The notes: generated by a model from the letters alone, not told the origin. 64,000 bases of DNA from Humulus lupulus (GCF_963169125.1 NC_084794.1:88271018-88335017); one strand, 5' to 3'. Positions 12,205-23,552 are shown, counted from the first letter of the stretch. Program-made: numbers and translations.

Positions 12205-12545
12205 AGTTATGCACCAAGTCGGTCATTCAAGAGAGGGGTATAGAGTATCTTGATGAACCATATGAGAATTACCCACTCAATGAGTGCATCCGAGCCAATA
12301 TAGAGACAAGGAAATGGAAGGGATTCATAAAAAAGGATATTGTAAGAGCGAATATCTCTATTTGCTATGAATTGTATGCCAATTATCCAGAAACAAGGGG
12401 AAGAAATAAGTGCTTTGTTAGGGGTGTGGATGTGTGGGTGCCCACTGCTGCATACACATTGAATGGCGATGTTGTTTTTTCAAGTTTAGTATTAGTTGTT
12501 ATGGTGTTTGAGTCTAGTTTTCACGGAATTGTTAGTGTAAACTAA

Positions 12546-13752
12546 GTTGATAATTTGTTGTCGATGAGATTGAGTGAATGTTATGTTGTATAATCTGAAG
12601 GAAGAGTTGTGCACATAAAAACAATATGTGTGCTTGATTGAAATACTTTGTCACTTCACTGTTGTTAATTAAATAATTATTTGAACTATTGATCATAGAT
12701 GTAAATAAGGGAGTTGAACTTTGCATATGCATGTTGAATTTGGACCGTGGATTTTACAAGTTGAAATTTTTCTAAAACTTGCTTGCTTGCTATTTGAGAC
12801 GAAATCCTAAGCAATGCACACTTAAGAAGATGATATAGGCCATCTTTGGAACGATTGAGTCTTTCAAGCTAACCCTTATGTATTTTATCTCTAGTTACCC
12901 TATTTGAGCCTGTCAATTGACTTTTTTCATTGTTTAACACATGTTTTGAGCCTATACTTGCATCAGTGTATTCATTATTCCCTTTTTCCTATACCATGAG
13001 AATAAAAAACATATCTTTTGATTTGAGGGGGGAGTGAATGTTTAAGGGGTATATGTACAAACATGTGGCTACTTAGTGCATAAAAAGATTGAAAAAAAAG
13101 AGAAAAGAAATTATAAATTCAAAATAAAGTACATTCCTTAAGTTATTTACTGGAAAATCTAAGTTTGGGGGAATGTAGTTTGAAAAAGAAGAAAAAAAAA
13201 AGTGATGAATAAATAGTCAACTTTTCTCAATTTTGAAAAAGAAGAAAAAAAGGGGGTAACAGTGGGATGTGAAGTTGAGTTAAAGGGATAGGTTGCTTGG
13301 TTTGAATGCTTATGGTATACTTGAGCCTAAAATGTCTGCTCATCAACCTTTACCTAAGCCATCTATTACAAGCTTTGTAAAGTCCTACTGATTTTTTAGT
13401 GTGTATTTGTTTACATTAGTAGATAATAGTAAGTATAGCAAGCATATGAAATAACCTGAGTGGATTGATGGTGAGAATTTGGCATGCATAGATTAGTTCA
13501 ATTGTTTACATTTATTGGTAATGAGTGAATGATCATGAGTACTGATGGATTACAGTGAATGGGTGAAGTATTTGATTGAAACTCTAGATTAATATTGGAA
13601 CTGGCACTTGAATTTTCTTTAGAATTATATGCATATGGTATTCATGATTTTTGAGGTTATTTTATGGCTGTCAACTTGGTTTGTTTAGGTTTTATCGAGT
13701 CTTAGTTGTGTTCTTTACTTGAGGGCGAGTAAAGGATAAGCTTAGGAGAATT
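12546..13752. other. Athila 3' non-coding region between ORF2 and LTR
   Basis: No coding frame is supported. There are several A/G-rich runs (13085-13260). The end, 'aagcttaggagaatt' before 13753, is the expected place and composition of the polypurine tract. Confidence 0.6.
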
Positions 13753-15161
13753 TGTTAGGATTAGTTTTGGTATGTTTTTATGGCATATTTTAAGAAGCAA
13801 TTTTAGTCTTTTATTTGGCTTTGTGCGATATTATGCAGGTGTTTATTGTGTTTTCAGGATTAAGTGTGGTTATTAACGAAATAGCTTGAAATTGGAGAAA
13901 AAGTTCTTAATTCTTGAAGAAACAGTGTTAAACAGGCTAAGGAATGGTAACTGGGCGAAACTGGGGTCAAATTGGTGATTTGGTGAAAAATTGGAATTAG
14001 AGTTGCAACTCTATGGTGTAGAGCCGCAGACCTAAGAGCTACAGAGAAGGGAAAAATTAGCAAGAATTAGCGCCTAGGTGCAAGGGAGACAGAGCTGAGG
14101 CTCAATTAAAATGATAATTAGTGCCTAGGTGCTGCAACATTGAGTCGAGACACAACATACTCCAGAGACGAAGTCTGGAACTTGAAGCAACCCAGAGCTG
14201 CGGCACTACGAGATGGAGCTGCGACACCAGTCCATACAGAAGAAGAATTTAGAGTATTTTTCAAGGGAAATTTTGTCCTTTCACACATAATTAATTAGGG
14301 ACTGTAAAAGCTTTCTTAATGACGTTTTTAAGAGCGGGTTAACCCTAGGAGATAGAGATAAGCACATTGTGGAGGATTGCAAGTGGAATAAAAGAACTCA
14401 TCATATTTTTTTTTCTTCTTTTCTACTTTTAATTTCTGTAATCTGGAGGCTTTTTAATTTTTCTATGGTAATTATAAATTCTGTCATGAACTAAACTCTT
14501 TTTCTAGGGTGTTAATGGATTCTCTTGAAACTTTATTTTTAATTATTGCAAGTTTTATGATTTATATTCTATCTTGTGATCTATTCGAATTTATGAATAA
14601 TGCTTGTGATTGATTGGCCATCTATTGCATGATTTATATGATTTTGATTCAAAATTTGAGATGGGAGAATTGATTATGTTGTAATTGAATAGACATAGAT
14701 TTCATTATAGGACGGGAGTACCTATTTGGTCTTTGTAGCTTTAGGGTTGTCTTACTTAATGTCTGTCTTATGTTCATCCATCACAGAGATGTAGAAAATC
14801 TACATAAGGTTGAGACTTGTATATCCTAATACAAATTTAGTTACTTTTGATGACCTGCTATCACGAGAGAGAATTGAATAGTATAATTTGTGTTACTGAA
14901 ATATAAAGTGGATGGTAGATGAAGTTAATTGCCTAGTTAATTTAATTATTGAATTCTATTTCTTTTGCTATCTTTTATTCCTGCAATTACGTTCTTATTT
15001 CAGTAGTTTTACTTAATTCTTATAATCAAATTATTGTTAACTAAATATAATATTAGGATTAATGATTGGTACTTGGTAACAGTCCTTGTGGGTTCGACCT
15101 TTCTTACATTATATTTCTTGTTAAATGAACGCGTATACTTGCGTGTAGAAAATCCGTAACA
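13753..15161 (+). repeat. Athila 3' LTR
   Basis: It starts TGTTAGGATT and ends AATCCGTAACA, an imperfect inverted terminal repeat with TG...CA. The 3' part contains 'tccttgtgggttcgacc' and 'acgcgtatacttgcgtg', wording characteristic of Athila LTR ends. It is about 1.4 kb. The 5' partner is outside the window. Palindromic GCCTAGG-type motifs occupy 13985-14230. The base after 15161 is copia coding sequence, which fixes the boundary. Confidence 0.82.
13985..14230. repeat. Second cluster of GAGTTGCAACTC / GCGCCTAGGTGC motifs, inside the Athila LTR
   Basis: It shares order and wording with 4190-4320: a GAGT-GCAACTCTATGGT segment, then GCGCCTAGGTGC and 'gtgcctaggtgc'. The copies are degraded compared with those in the internal spacer. 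Confidence 0.6.
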
Positions 15162-16805
15162 ATTGCGAACCCTTCTGGTTGAGACATATAAATGGTCTCG
15201 TCAAGATAGCCATTCAGAAATGTTGTCTTAACATCCATTTTCAATATCTCATAATCCATGCAAGCAGTTATGGACTAGAGTACGCAAATAGATTTCAGTA
15301 GAAAAGGTTTCTTCATAATCAACCCTTCTCTCTGAGTATAGGCCCTGGCTACAAGCCAAATTTGAAAGTCTCCACTTTCCCATCCGCTCCTCTTTTGTTC
15401 TTGAATATCCATTTACAACTGATAAGTTTAACATTTTTTGGTAGATCTTCAAGAATCCAAACTGAATTGGAATACATCAATTCCATTTCTAGGTTCATAG
15501 CGTCTTTACATTTTTCTTTGTTAGAATCTCTCATTGCATCTCTATATGTCAATAGATCATCTTTGTTTGTGTCAAACACAAGCATTTGAACTTTGTGTTC
15601 ATAGCAAATTGTTTGTTTGACAACCCTCTCACTACGACAAACCTCTCTATTATTCTAACTAGAACTTGTCGTTGTTCATTGCGAACATTTGGTGATCTAT
15701 TTACTTGATTTGAGACCATCTCCTCTAGTACAACCTTGCTAGGAGGCTTGTGGGTGTTAATATATTCATACTCAAGTATAGTAGTATTTGTCGATACAAA
15801 TTTTTTCTTTTCTTTTGGAATATAAAATATACTACCTCTCCTATCTTTGGAATACCCTACAAACATGCACAGTTCAGTATGTGATTCTAGCTTTCCATTC
15901 TTTCCTTTCAGCACATGTGGTGGACACCCCAAATATGAAAATGGTGTAAACTAGGTTTAATACCATTCCATAGTTCTAATGGTGTCTTCTTAATAGACTT
16001 GGATGGAACAACATTCAATATGTACATTGCACATTGAATTGCATAGCCCAGAACGATCGTGGCAATTATGAATAACTCATCATTGATTAAACCATGTCTA
16101 ATAACGTCATGTTCCTTCTTTCTGAAACACCATTTTGCTATGGCATTCCAGGTGTAGTGAGTTGGGATTGAATTCCATGCTCACGCAAGTGGCTCTCGAA
16201 TTCATAATCCAAGTACTCCCCTCCTCGATGAGAACAAAGAAATTTTAGTGATTTACCTAATTTCTTTTTATCTTCTGCTTGGAATTCTTTAAACTTTCCA
16301 AAAGTTTCAGATTTCTTTTGCATCAATTATAGGTAACCATATCTTGAATAATCATCAATAAAAGTGACAAAGTATTCAAACCCTTCTCTTACTTGTACAT
16401 TAAGTGGACCACACACATCGATGTGTACAAGTTGGAGTGGTTCTATGGCTCTTGAACCTTTTGCAGAGAAATGTCTTTTGGTCATCTTGCCTTTTGGACA
16501 GGATTCACAAACTGGAAGAGAACCAATAGTTAATTCTCTTAAAGGACCTTCCTTTACTATCATGTTTATCCTATCCAAACCAATATGCCCCAATCTTAAG
16601 AGCCATAGATATGTTTCACTATCAGAATCAATCTTTTGACGTTTAATAGATCTTGGGTTAGCAACTTTAAACATTTGTGAGTTGTAGATTGATTGTTCTT
16701 TTGCCTTCAGTATATACAGCCCATCATTGGATTTTTCATGACAGATTCCAATACCAAATCTTGAGAAAACAATTGAATCATTATTGAAAGAAATATCAAA
16801 ACTTT
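15162..16805 (-). pseudogene. Ty1/copia pol fragment: pre-integrase domain, integrase, start of RT
   Basis: Read from high to low coordinates, the GAG-pre-integrase domain is FNNDSIVFSRFGIGICHEK followed by YLWLLRLGHIGLDRI. The integrase finger and core are VCESCPKGKMTKRHFS, HIDVCGPLNVQ, FVTFIDDYSRYGYL and HRGGEYLDYEF, where the usual SDRGGEY has lost its Asp. Then come GCPPHVLKGKNGKLESHTELCMFVGY and the RT start (WILEDLPKNVKLISCKWIFKNKRG). RT breaks off at 15162 in SQPEGFA, exactly at the end of the Athila LTR, so Athila probably inserted here. Several stops and frameshifts make it inactive. The 3' part of pol should lie left of the window. Confidence 0.87.
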
Positions 16806-17070
16806 GTCATGCAGCATAAAAACAAAAAAGTTCCCAATTAATAATCACATTACTGATCATAAACTAAACTTTTCTAAACATTAGTTTTCTTGCTTGAAAT
16901 AGAAATCTCAAATCTCTAAACCAAAAAAAACTAAAATTTGAAAATTGTTCATAACAAAAATAAAATTCTACATAAAACTAAAATCTATCTTCATCTCTAT
17001 CCAACTTTTGGCGCACAGTTAGCCTCTATCTGGAAAGATTCTTAACCTATGATAAAGAAAAAAAAAACAA
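16806..17070. other. AT-rich stretch between copia fragment and chromovirus
   Basis: No gene or repeat is recognised. It could be degraded upstream copia sequence. It ends in an A-rich run containing the AAAAT target site (17071-17075). Confidence 0.4.
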
Positions 17071-18087
17071 AAAATTGTAAAACGCCCTTAACTAGCACTT
17101 AATAAAACATTCACATTTTCAATGGTTTATAATAGAAAAGCCACTTATTATAAAGGTTTCAGTGGGGTATCGCTTAAAACATGCAAGTTGGGCCCAAAAG
17201 TTTAAAAAGAAAATATCAGTTTTATGCAAAGTTCTAAAACAAGCAAAAGTTTAAGTCCCACTGACAATTTTAAGAAAAATCCCATTAAACATAACATTAT
17301 TAAAAATTGGCGTTTAAAGTTGATCGTTTCTCATCCATAGGATGCCCCACGCCATACACATCAGGACGACATAACTCCCCACATCACCACGCGTGCCACA
17401 GAGAAAACCTATTTGCTACCTGGAAGGGAAAGTAAGGGGGTGAGCTAAAAGCCTAGTAAGGAAGTACAAACAACAAGCAAGTAAGATATAACAAATTACA
17501 AACACTATCATACATCTTTATACATCATAGCATCATCATAAAATTGGCATCAATATCATAAACATAAACATATCCACGCCAACATAATGCCACCATCATA
17601 TCATAAATATCATAACAAAATCATAAACATCACCAAACATCATAACATAAATATAAACGACACCTTGTGAACATGACCCGCTAACTTCTCCATGCCACCC
17701 TTTGAGGTAAACAAGAGTCTCTAGTCCTTGAATAACCTCGACGCATCCGCCCATGGAGTTACATCTTCATATCCTTAGTAACTCATGTTAAGTCTTCTTC
17801 TCCTTAGCAACCCATTTTGATGTGCCGCGTTCATCACGCCAACATCCATTCATATCATACAACGTTCATACAAGCCAACATATCACCACATTATGGCATT
17901 CATAATTCATAACATTTCATTCACACAACACTCTTACCATTCATAATATAACAGTCATAAATTCTATCTAACTTCCTTACCTCAGGTCCAAGCTAAGTAA
18001 AACCACAACTTCTCAACGAGCCTATACCATAATCAAAACGACATTCCTTAGCTTCACACAATTACTATTTTGCCCTCTCATATAACT

Positions 18088-18114
18088 CATGTGTGCATGG
18101 GCCATGCACACATG
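18088..18114. repeat. Perfect 13-1-13 palindrome in chromovirus LTR
   Basis: CATGTGTGCATGG, one G, then its exact reverse complement. The same palindrome is intact in the other LTR at 41662-41688. It contains CATGCA (RY-like) cores. It could be a dimeric factor site or an RNA hairpin in the LTR transcript. The function is not known. Confidence 0.75.
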
Positions 18115-19136
18115 GTAGGAGTTATACACAACATACAAATATGCTTAATTACACATAAGGTCATAAAAGAATAATGCTCATTCTACCTATATTGCATGCA
18201 TGATCTTTCTATAAAAACTACATAGTTGTATAATAGACATTATTTTAGACGTAAAAGTGAATTTGCATGTAACATGCATACGTGGGAACGTTGCGTAAAT
18301 GTGGCGTTTAAAACGATTATTCCATGCGTCTTACTTCTATCGTTTTAAAAATAATAGACTTGTAGCATGTTTTGTTTACCATTGTTTATCTTCTTAAAAT
18401 TACTAGGTTGATTAAATCTCCCAAGACATTCTTTTTATTTCATTAAGACAATTTTATTTAGCCATTAAAAATATATATAAAAGACTCATTTATTATTTTT
18501 AAATTACAAAGAAAAACAAAGGCATTGGAAATTATTTTAAAAAGAAAATACCTATGATTATCATGTCTCCTTAGAAAATAACAATTTAATTTAAGTTAAT
18601 AGAATTTCATAATTTGATGTGAGAAAAATAATAATTTTAAGTGTGGGAAAATATATTTTGTTTGAATTATTTTTAATACTTAATTTTATGTAACACAAAT
18701 TCATATGTGAAAATTAAATAACTATTTAAAACTTTTTAAACTAAACTTTCAGCCATCATTTAAAAATCACAATTGAATTAAATCCAACATTTTTCTTAAT
18801 CCAATTAAAGAAAATCATAACTTGTGAAATAACCACTCATATTATATTAAAAATATAACTTTTAAATTTTACCATTGTTTATGTTATTTATTTATTTCAA
18901 AATACCAATCAAATTCTTTTTATTGAAACACACTTTACATTTTTAAACGAAAATTCCAGCAATCAAATTTATCATTAAAATCACCATCCTTATTTTTAAA
19001 ACTCATATTTTCTAAAAAAATATAACAAAAATTCTGTAGGTAATTATTTGTGCAAAAACATCATTTTAATTGTGAATTAAAACACCATTTTATATTCACA
19101 AACACCACATATCATTAGCGTCATTCTTATGCATAC

Positions 19137-19912
19137 TGTTGACGCGGTTCTTCGGCAACAGATAATTAAGAGAAGAAGAGAAAGAGATTAGTACTTAAAA
19201 GTAGAACCGTCACAGATATGAAATCTTTGTGGAAAGAACTAGGTGACTCCAGACACGTTTTTAAGTGGTTCGAAGGTTAAAATCCTTCTACTCCACTAGT
19301 CAATATTATTGATCTTTTCTCGGTAATTGGTTTACAAAGTACATAATTCTTACAAGACTATTTTTCCAACCCCTATCAACTCCCAGGGTCTCCATATTTA
19401 TAGGAGAAGGCACCTGGAAGTTGGTAGGGAGGTCATCCCGTGACCTTACCATTTGTCATATCAAGTATGTGATATTCATGATTAATTCCTAAACCTGACA
19501 CACAAGTGTGGTCTAATCAGTATGGAAGGAGATAATGGGCCGCACGGCCCAACTCGTCCGTGGGTGTCTGAATACGCACGTTCCTGCTGCGTGTCCGAGA
19601 AGTCAGGGGGATATCGGACACGTGATGGCAGGATTATGCACGTTTATCTTGCGTGTTGACTTCCCATAGGGTCAGAGCTTCCTGAGAAGCTCGCTACCGG
19701 AGCAATCCATAACCCGAGCTGATCCATCAGTGGTCGCTGGATGTTGTTCCCAGCTCCTGGTGCAACAAGAGGGAGCTGGAAACAGGACCCCCTTGAGCTG
19801 GAAAGGGCCCGTCCTGAAAATAGAGCCTCTGGCCTGTGGGAGCCTCGGACTAAATATGATTCAGTCCAAGGATCGTCCTGCTAAACAGCCCGTGGGAAAA
19901 CCAGGGCGTACA
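19137..19912 (-). repeat. 3' LTR of Tat element
   Basis: It is TG...CA, with TGTTGACGCGG at the low-coordinate end and GGGCGTACA at the high end. A minus-strand TATA box is at 19395-19402. A CACGTG lies inside 'ggacacgtgatgg' near 19618. The adjoining polypurine tract reads TCTGCCCCCCAAG on the plus strand (19913-19925). Confidence 0.93.
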
Positions 19913-19914
19913 TC

Positions 19915-19925
19915 TGCCCCCCAAG
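19915..19925 (-). promoter_or_regulatory. Polypurine tract of Tat element
   Basis: On the minus strand it reads CTTGGGGGGCA, two bases before the 3' LTR, the standard position for plus-strand priming. An identical 11-mer is found at 24517-24527. Confidence 0.75.
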
Positions 19926-20386
19926 CTCCTGCTCGTGGTCCATGACGTCAGATATGGGAGACCACAGTAGGGGCTTTTAGACTTCTCCCACAACCCTTCG
20001 CATTCCATGCTTTTCGCATGCGTCTGATACGTGGAACGCCGTGGGTGGCGACGGTACACTCTACGAGAACCGCATTAAATGGCCTAGCCTACTGTCCAGC
20101 CGTCGTTTCATATTTCGAGTGGAGGGTCTCCCAAGGGCCTTTTACACGTGATCCTTCCCGTGTATAAAAAGGGGTGGTCATCCCACGCACGGGCCACCTT
20201 ACCATTCAAAACCTCTCAACTTTCCTTGTTTTCTCTGACCTTCCGAAGAACAAAACCCTCATTTCCATTGCTCTCATCTTCTTCGTTCACGAAGCTTAAG
20301 CGTACGAGTTCCTTCAAAAATTCGGAGACCACTGTGCCAACGAACCTCCTACCAGCGCAGCAACCTCACTCACCATCTAACTGTAA
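19926..20386 (+). promoter_or_regulatory. Promoter and leader of antisense gene (TGACGTCA, G-box, TATA, 5'UTR intron donor)
   Basis: TGACGTCA, a perfect bZIP/CRE-type palindrome, is at 19943-19950. ACACGTGA with the G-box CACGTG is at 20145-20150. TATAAAAA at 20163-20170 follows 12 bases later. A CT-rich leader then ends in a strong splice donor, CT|GTAAGTC, at 20383. Matching acceptors end at 20878 or 20886, the latter directly before the ATG at 20887. The spacing is that of a normal plant RNA polymerase II promoter facing away from the LTR and opposite to gag-pol. Activity is not shown by sequence alone. Confidence 0.6.
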
Positions 20387-20886
20387 GTCTCCTGTCCTTG
20401 TTTATTTTTGAAAGCATGCCACTGTAGCTTATGAATTTTTTTTTACTGTAGCCACATGCAGAGGTTTTCTGGGTCGCGCGGATATGGAGGGTGACGGCCC
20501 TTCTTAGATTAGGGCACACTTGCCATGGGACATCGTCTTAGAATATGGTTTCCATGGTTCTTTCTTAGGAATAATTTCTGGGTAGGACCCTTAGGAATTT
20601 TGGGTGCAAAAACCAGGTAGCTTAGGGAATACGCCTTAAAAGCGGTTTTGCCATGCCTTGCTTGTTGAAACTTTCCCCCCAAGGCAATTTTTTACCCTGA
20701 GTCCTCTGACACACGAATTCCGAGTAATCTGGGATCTGTTGGGGGCATAGGCGCGTGTTCCTTGGAACGCGTGGCACCACTCTCCACGGGCTGGGCTTAC
20801 CCCAGCTCGTGTACTTAATACTTGCTTCACTCTCCTGCTTGGGTCGCCTTTTCTAAAGTGTTTTCTTTTGTTCGATAGGCGACCAG

Positions 20887-23552
20887 ATGGCTCCAAAGAG
20901 AAATCTGCCACAGAAGAATGTGGGAAGTTCGGCCTCCCAGCAGGATAAAGGAAAGGCGGTGGTGACCAGCTCGCCAATTCCTCACTTTGGGCCAGCGGTG
21001 GAAAAGCAAGCCGAGGTGGCTCCTGACGCGTTTTTCGAGGCGGAGAGAATCGTCTCGAAGATAACCAGCCAGGCAAAGATCACCAAAGTCTTCCTCAACC
21101 ACAACATTCCTCTGGGGAAGACCTCCGTGATCGCCCGACCTGCTACGGATGGGGAGCGGAGCTGCACGCCGCTCGACGAGTCGTTCGCGGCCTGGAGCGG
21201 GGAACACTTCAAGGCAGGGGCCTTCCTCCCCCTGGATCAGTATTTTGCTGATTTTCTGAACTATGTGGGGTTGGCCCCATTTCAGCTCCCCCCCAATTCA
21301 TACCGTCTGCTGGCGGGACTGAGGTATTTGTTCCAAAAGCATGAGTGGGAGGTCCCCACTCCTGCTGATATTCTATATTTCTTCTGCCTCAAAGCCAGCC
21401 CGGATCAGCGGGGGCGAGGCGACGGGTTCTATTACTTAACCCGCTTCCCTAACACAGCAGCAGTGATCGAGCTGCCGAGCCATCCAAACGACTTCAAAGA
21501 CCAGTTTTTTATGTCAATTGGGTTCCGAAACTGCGATCATCACTATTTCAACCGTCCTCGTAAGTGATCCTTGATTTAGCTCGCCTTTTAACGGTTATCT
21601 TATTTTAGCTCGGCCCTTATTCCACTTCTGATTTCAACCAACCTTGCAGCCATCTACTCGAGGACCGAAAAGTCTGTGACCCTCGGGGGTCAATACGATA
21701 CACTGGCGAACTTGCCCCCCAGTGAGAAAGACTACCGCGTGCTCGTGACGGACGAGACGATGATATTTTGCAAGCTGATTTTCCCAAATCGGACTTTGAA
21801 TTTGAAAAGGCCCCGGGGGCCTCCCCCAGCTCGCGAAAACAGACCGATCGTCGCGGAGGAGGTCGCAGACGACGAAGGCGAGGAAGAAGGTGAGGAAGTT
21901 CCTCTGGTGAGGAACAGGAAGAGGACCTTGGAGGTCGCCCAGGGGATGAACGAGGAGAGGGCCCAATCCGGAGCAGCCGCGGGTCCTTCCGGTCAAGGTA
22001 ACTCTTACTTATTTAAGAACGTAGATAGGGCCACTGCAGACCCCCGGCTGGTTAGGTTCAACCCTAGGCAGCTCGTCCATCGTCACCCAAGGAATCCGGA
22101 CCTGGACACGCTCCTGCTCCACTGCGTTGACCAGCTCTTGCTGGACAACCAAGAGAGTCGGCCTAAGGGTACCGTAGTAGTAGATAATACCCTAGCCTTT
22201 AGGTCGGTCATTTTTGAGGAGTACGGGACCAATCTACGCACGTGGCCTGCGCTCCAGAGGGGCATCTATGCTCCGGGGATTAGGCAGTACGTAGAAGAGT
22301 CCAGCCCCGATTCAGAAACGGACCTAGAACCTTCGCCAGTTCGCAAGATAATCGTCCTAGGCTCTTCCAGCTCGGGGGGTAGGGTTCCCTTAGTATTTGC
22401 TTTCTTATTGCCTTTGGACCTTTTGTCTTTATTTCTGCATGATTGCTAATAACCATGTTTTTTGTTCTTGGCAGAAGAGATGTCTCAGCCCGGGAATAGT
22501 CTGCGGGGCGTTGTGTTCGGTGGGAATCCCCCAGCAGGGCCGAGGTGAAAGAGGCTTCGCGAGTCCAAGAGCTCGCCGGGGCCTCCACCAAATCCCCGGC
22601 TAAGGAGAAGGAGAAAGCCCCGCCATCCCAGGTCGCGGGGGCAAACCTCCCTGTCGCCAGGACAGGGCTCATGCACCCACCACCCCAACGATCTCCACTG
22701 GCCGCCCAGGACGGGGTAATAGAGGTCGGGAATCTGGCCGCGGCAGCCCCGGACGTGCGTATCCCGGTCGACCCCCGGGCTCTGGAGAAGATGCCCGAAG
22801 CATTCCATGGGACGGTGTATGAGTCGGCTAGCTACGCCGTCATCCACTATTACAACATCAGGGAGAAGGAGCTCCGGGCCATCGAAACAACAAGCCCGGT
22901 CCGAGTTATAGAGTCTGCGATGGACATGACCTTAACGGTAAATTGCCCCTTTCTTTTAAGGCTTTAACACTCACACGCCGCCTTTTTCCTTCCAATTTGC
23001 TAATTTATCATTCTTTTCTTGTAGGGCATGGCTGCCGCCTATAGAGGCATTGTTAGGACCAAGGCCCAGCTCGAGGGTTTGGAAGCTGATCGCCAGACCG
23101 CCCTCCAGGAGTCTCAGGAGGCGAGAGACGCTCTGGCGGCCTCTAAAGCCAAGCTAGAGAAGATCCGCTCGGAGAACCAAGAGCTTAAACACTCCCTGGC
23201 CGCATCCGAGCTAGAGAAGCTTCGCTCCGAGAACCTAGAGCTTAAAAGCTCCCTGGCCGCATCGCGGACAGATCTTGAGGCGGCGAAGGCCGAAGTCCAG
23301 GCCTCACAGGCCGCCCTGAAAGACGAGCGGGTCGTGTCGGAGCAGTCCTTATAGGACCTGTTCTATCACTGCTGGTCCCACAATCCGGACGCGGACTTTT
23401 CCTTCATGCCGCCGGACCTCTGGGCGTTCTTGTTGCCGCAGCTTCAAGCCCGCCTGAATAAGGAGGCTCCTCCATCGGAGACTGGAGAGGCCTCTGCCGC
23501 GGCGGAGCAGGGCGAGACCGCGACCTCCAAAGGGCCAGCTGATGGGGCTTAG
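20887..23552 (+). pseudogene. Antisense accessory gene of Tat element ('putative gypsy-type transposon' domain plus coiled coil), four coding exons
   Basis: Exons inferred from GT-AG sites and frame are 20887-21559, 21650-22378, 22475-22937 and 23025-23552. Phases at all three introns fit. Exon 1 gives MAPKRNLPQKN and a domain around residues 95-205 (LPLDQYFADFLNYVGLAPF, LPPNSYRLLAGLRYLF, GDGFYYLTRF) resembling the plant 'putative gypsy type transposon' family (I believe PF04195), the known antisense ORF of Tat elements. Exon 2 is acidic. Exon 4 is a coiled coil built on two near-identical 'EKLRSEN.ELK.SLAAS' heptad blocks. Summed exon length is one base short of a multiple of three, matching a single frameshift in 22500-22548. 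TAG at 23352 truncates the end. The biochemical role is unknown. Confidence 0.75.

Larger units (their letters stand above)
5117..12545 (+). pseudogene. Athila accessory ORF2 ('putative plant transposon protein' type), split by two insertions
   Basis: The ORF begins at ATG 5117 with a Lys/Arg-rich start (MAPKTRNKTKDKGKAS) and runs to 5166. It resumes at 7555-7657 with a proline run and YDATRFVNKNPRDRYLK. It resumes again at 12210-12545 with SVIQERGIEYLDEPYENY and CFVRGVDVWVPTAAYTLNGD. These resemble the domain of unknown function common in the extra ORF of Athila elements (I believe Pfam PF20167). The two gaps are a solo LTR and a copia element. Dropping each insertion plus one copy of its 5-bp target duplication keeps a single open frame through both joints. 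After TLNGD the frame continues into unrelated-looking hydrophobic sequence and stops, so the C-terminus is lost. The function is unknown. Confidence 0.72.
1..15161 (+). mobile_element. Athila-type Ty3/gypsy retrotransposon, 5' end outside window, with nested insertions
   Basis: The order is gag C-terminus, protease, RT, RNase H, integrase, a long spacer, an accessory ORF2 and a 3' LTR, which is the Athila plan. The integrase ends without a chromodomain. The stretch after pol (3771-3830) contains the 'gacgttaa' block typical of this spot in plant Ty3 elements. The 3' LTR ends at 15161. Two later insertions lie inside ORF2: a solo LTR (5167-7549) and a gag-only copia element (7658-12204). All coding parts carry stops and frameshifts, so this copy is dead. 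Classification rests on recognised protein motifs; no database search was run. Confidence 0.88.

Noticed and set aside
20148..20411. 87-codon plus-strand ORF after the Tat promoter
   Set aside because: It starts before the TATA box and crosses the probable splice donor at 20383. Most of it would be leader, so it is not called as a gene.
20636..22847. Minus-strand ORFs of up to 146 codons over the antisense gene
   Set aside because: They are shadows of the four exons, whose frame, splice sites and family motifs are on the plus strand.
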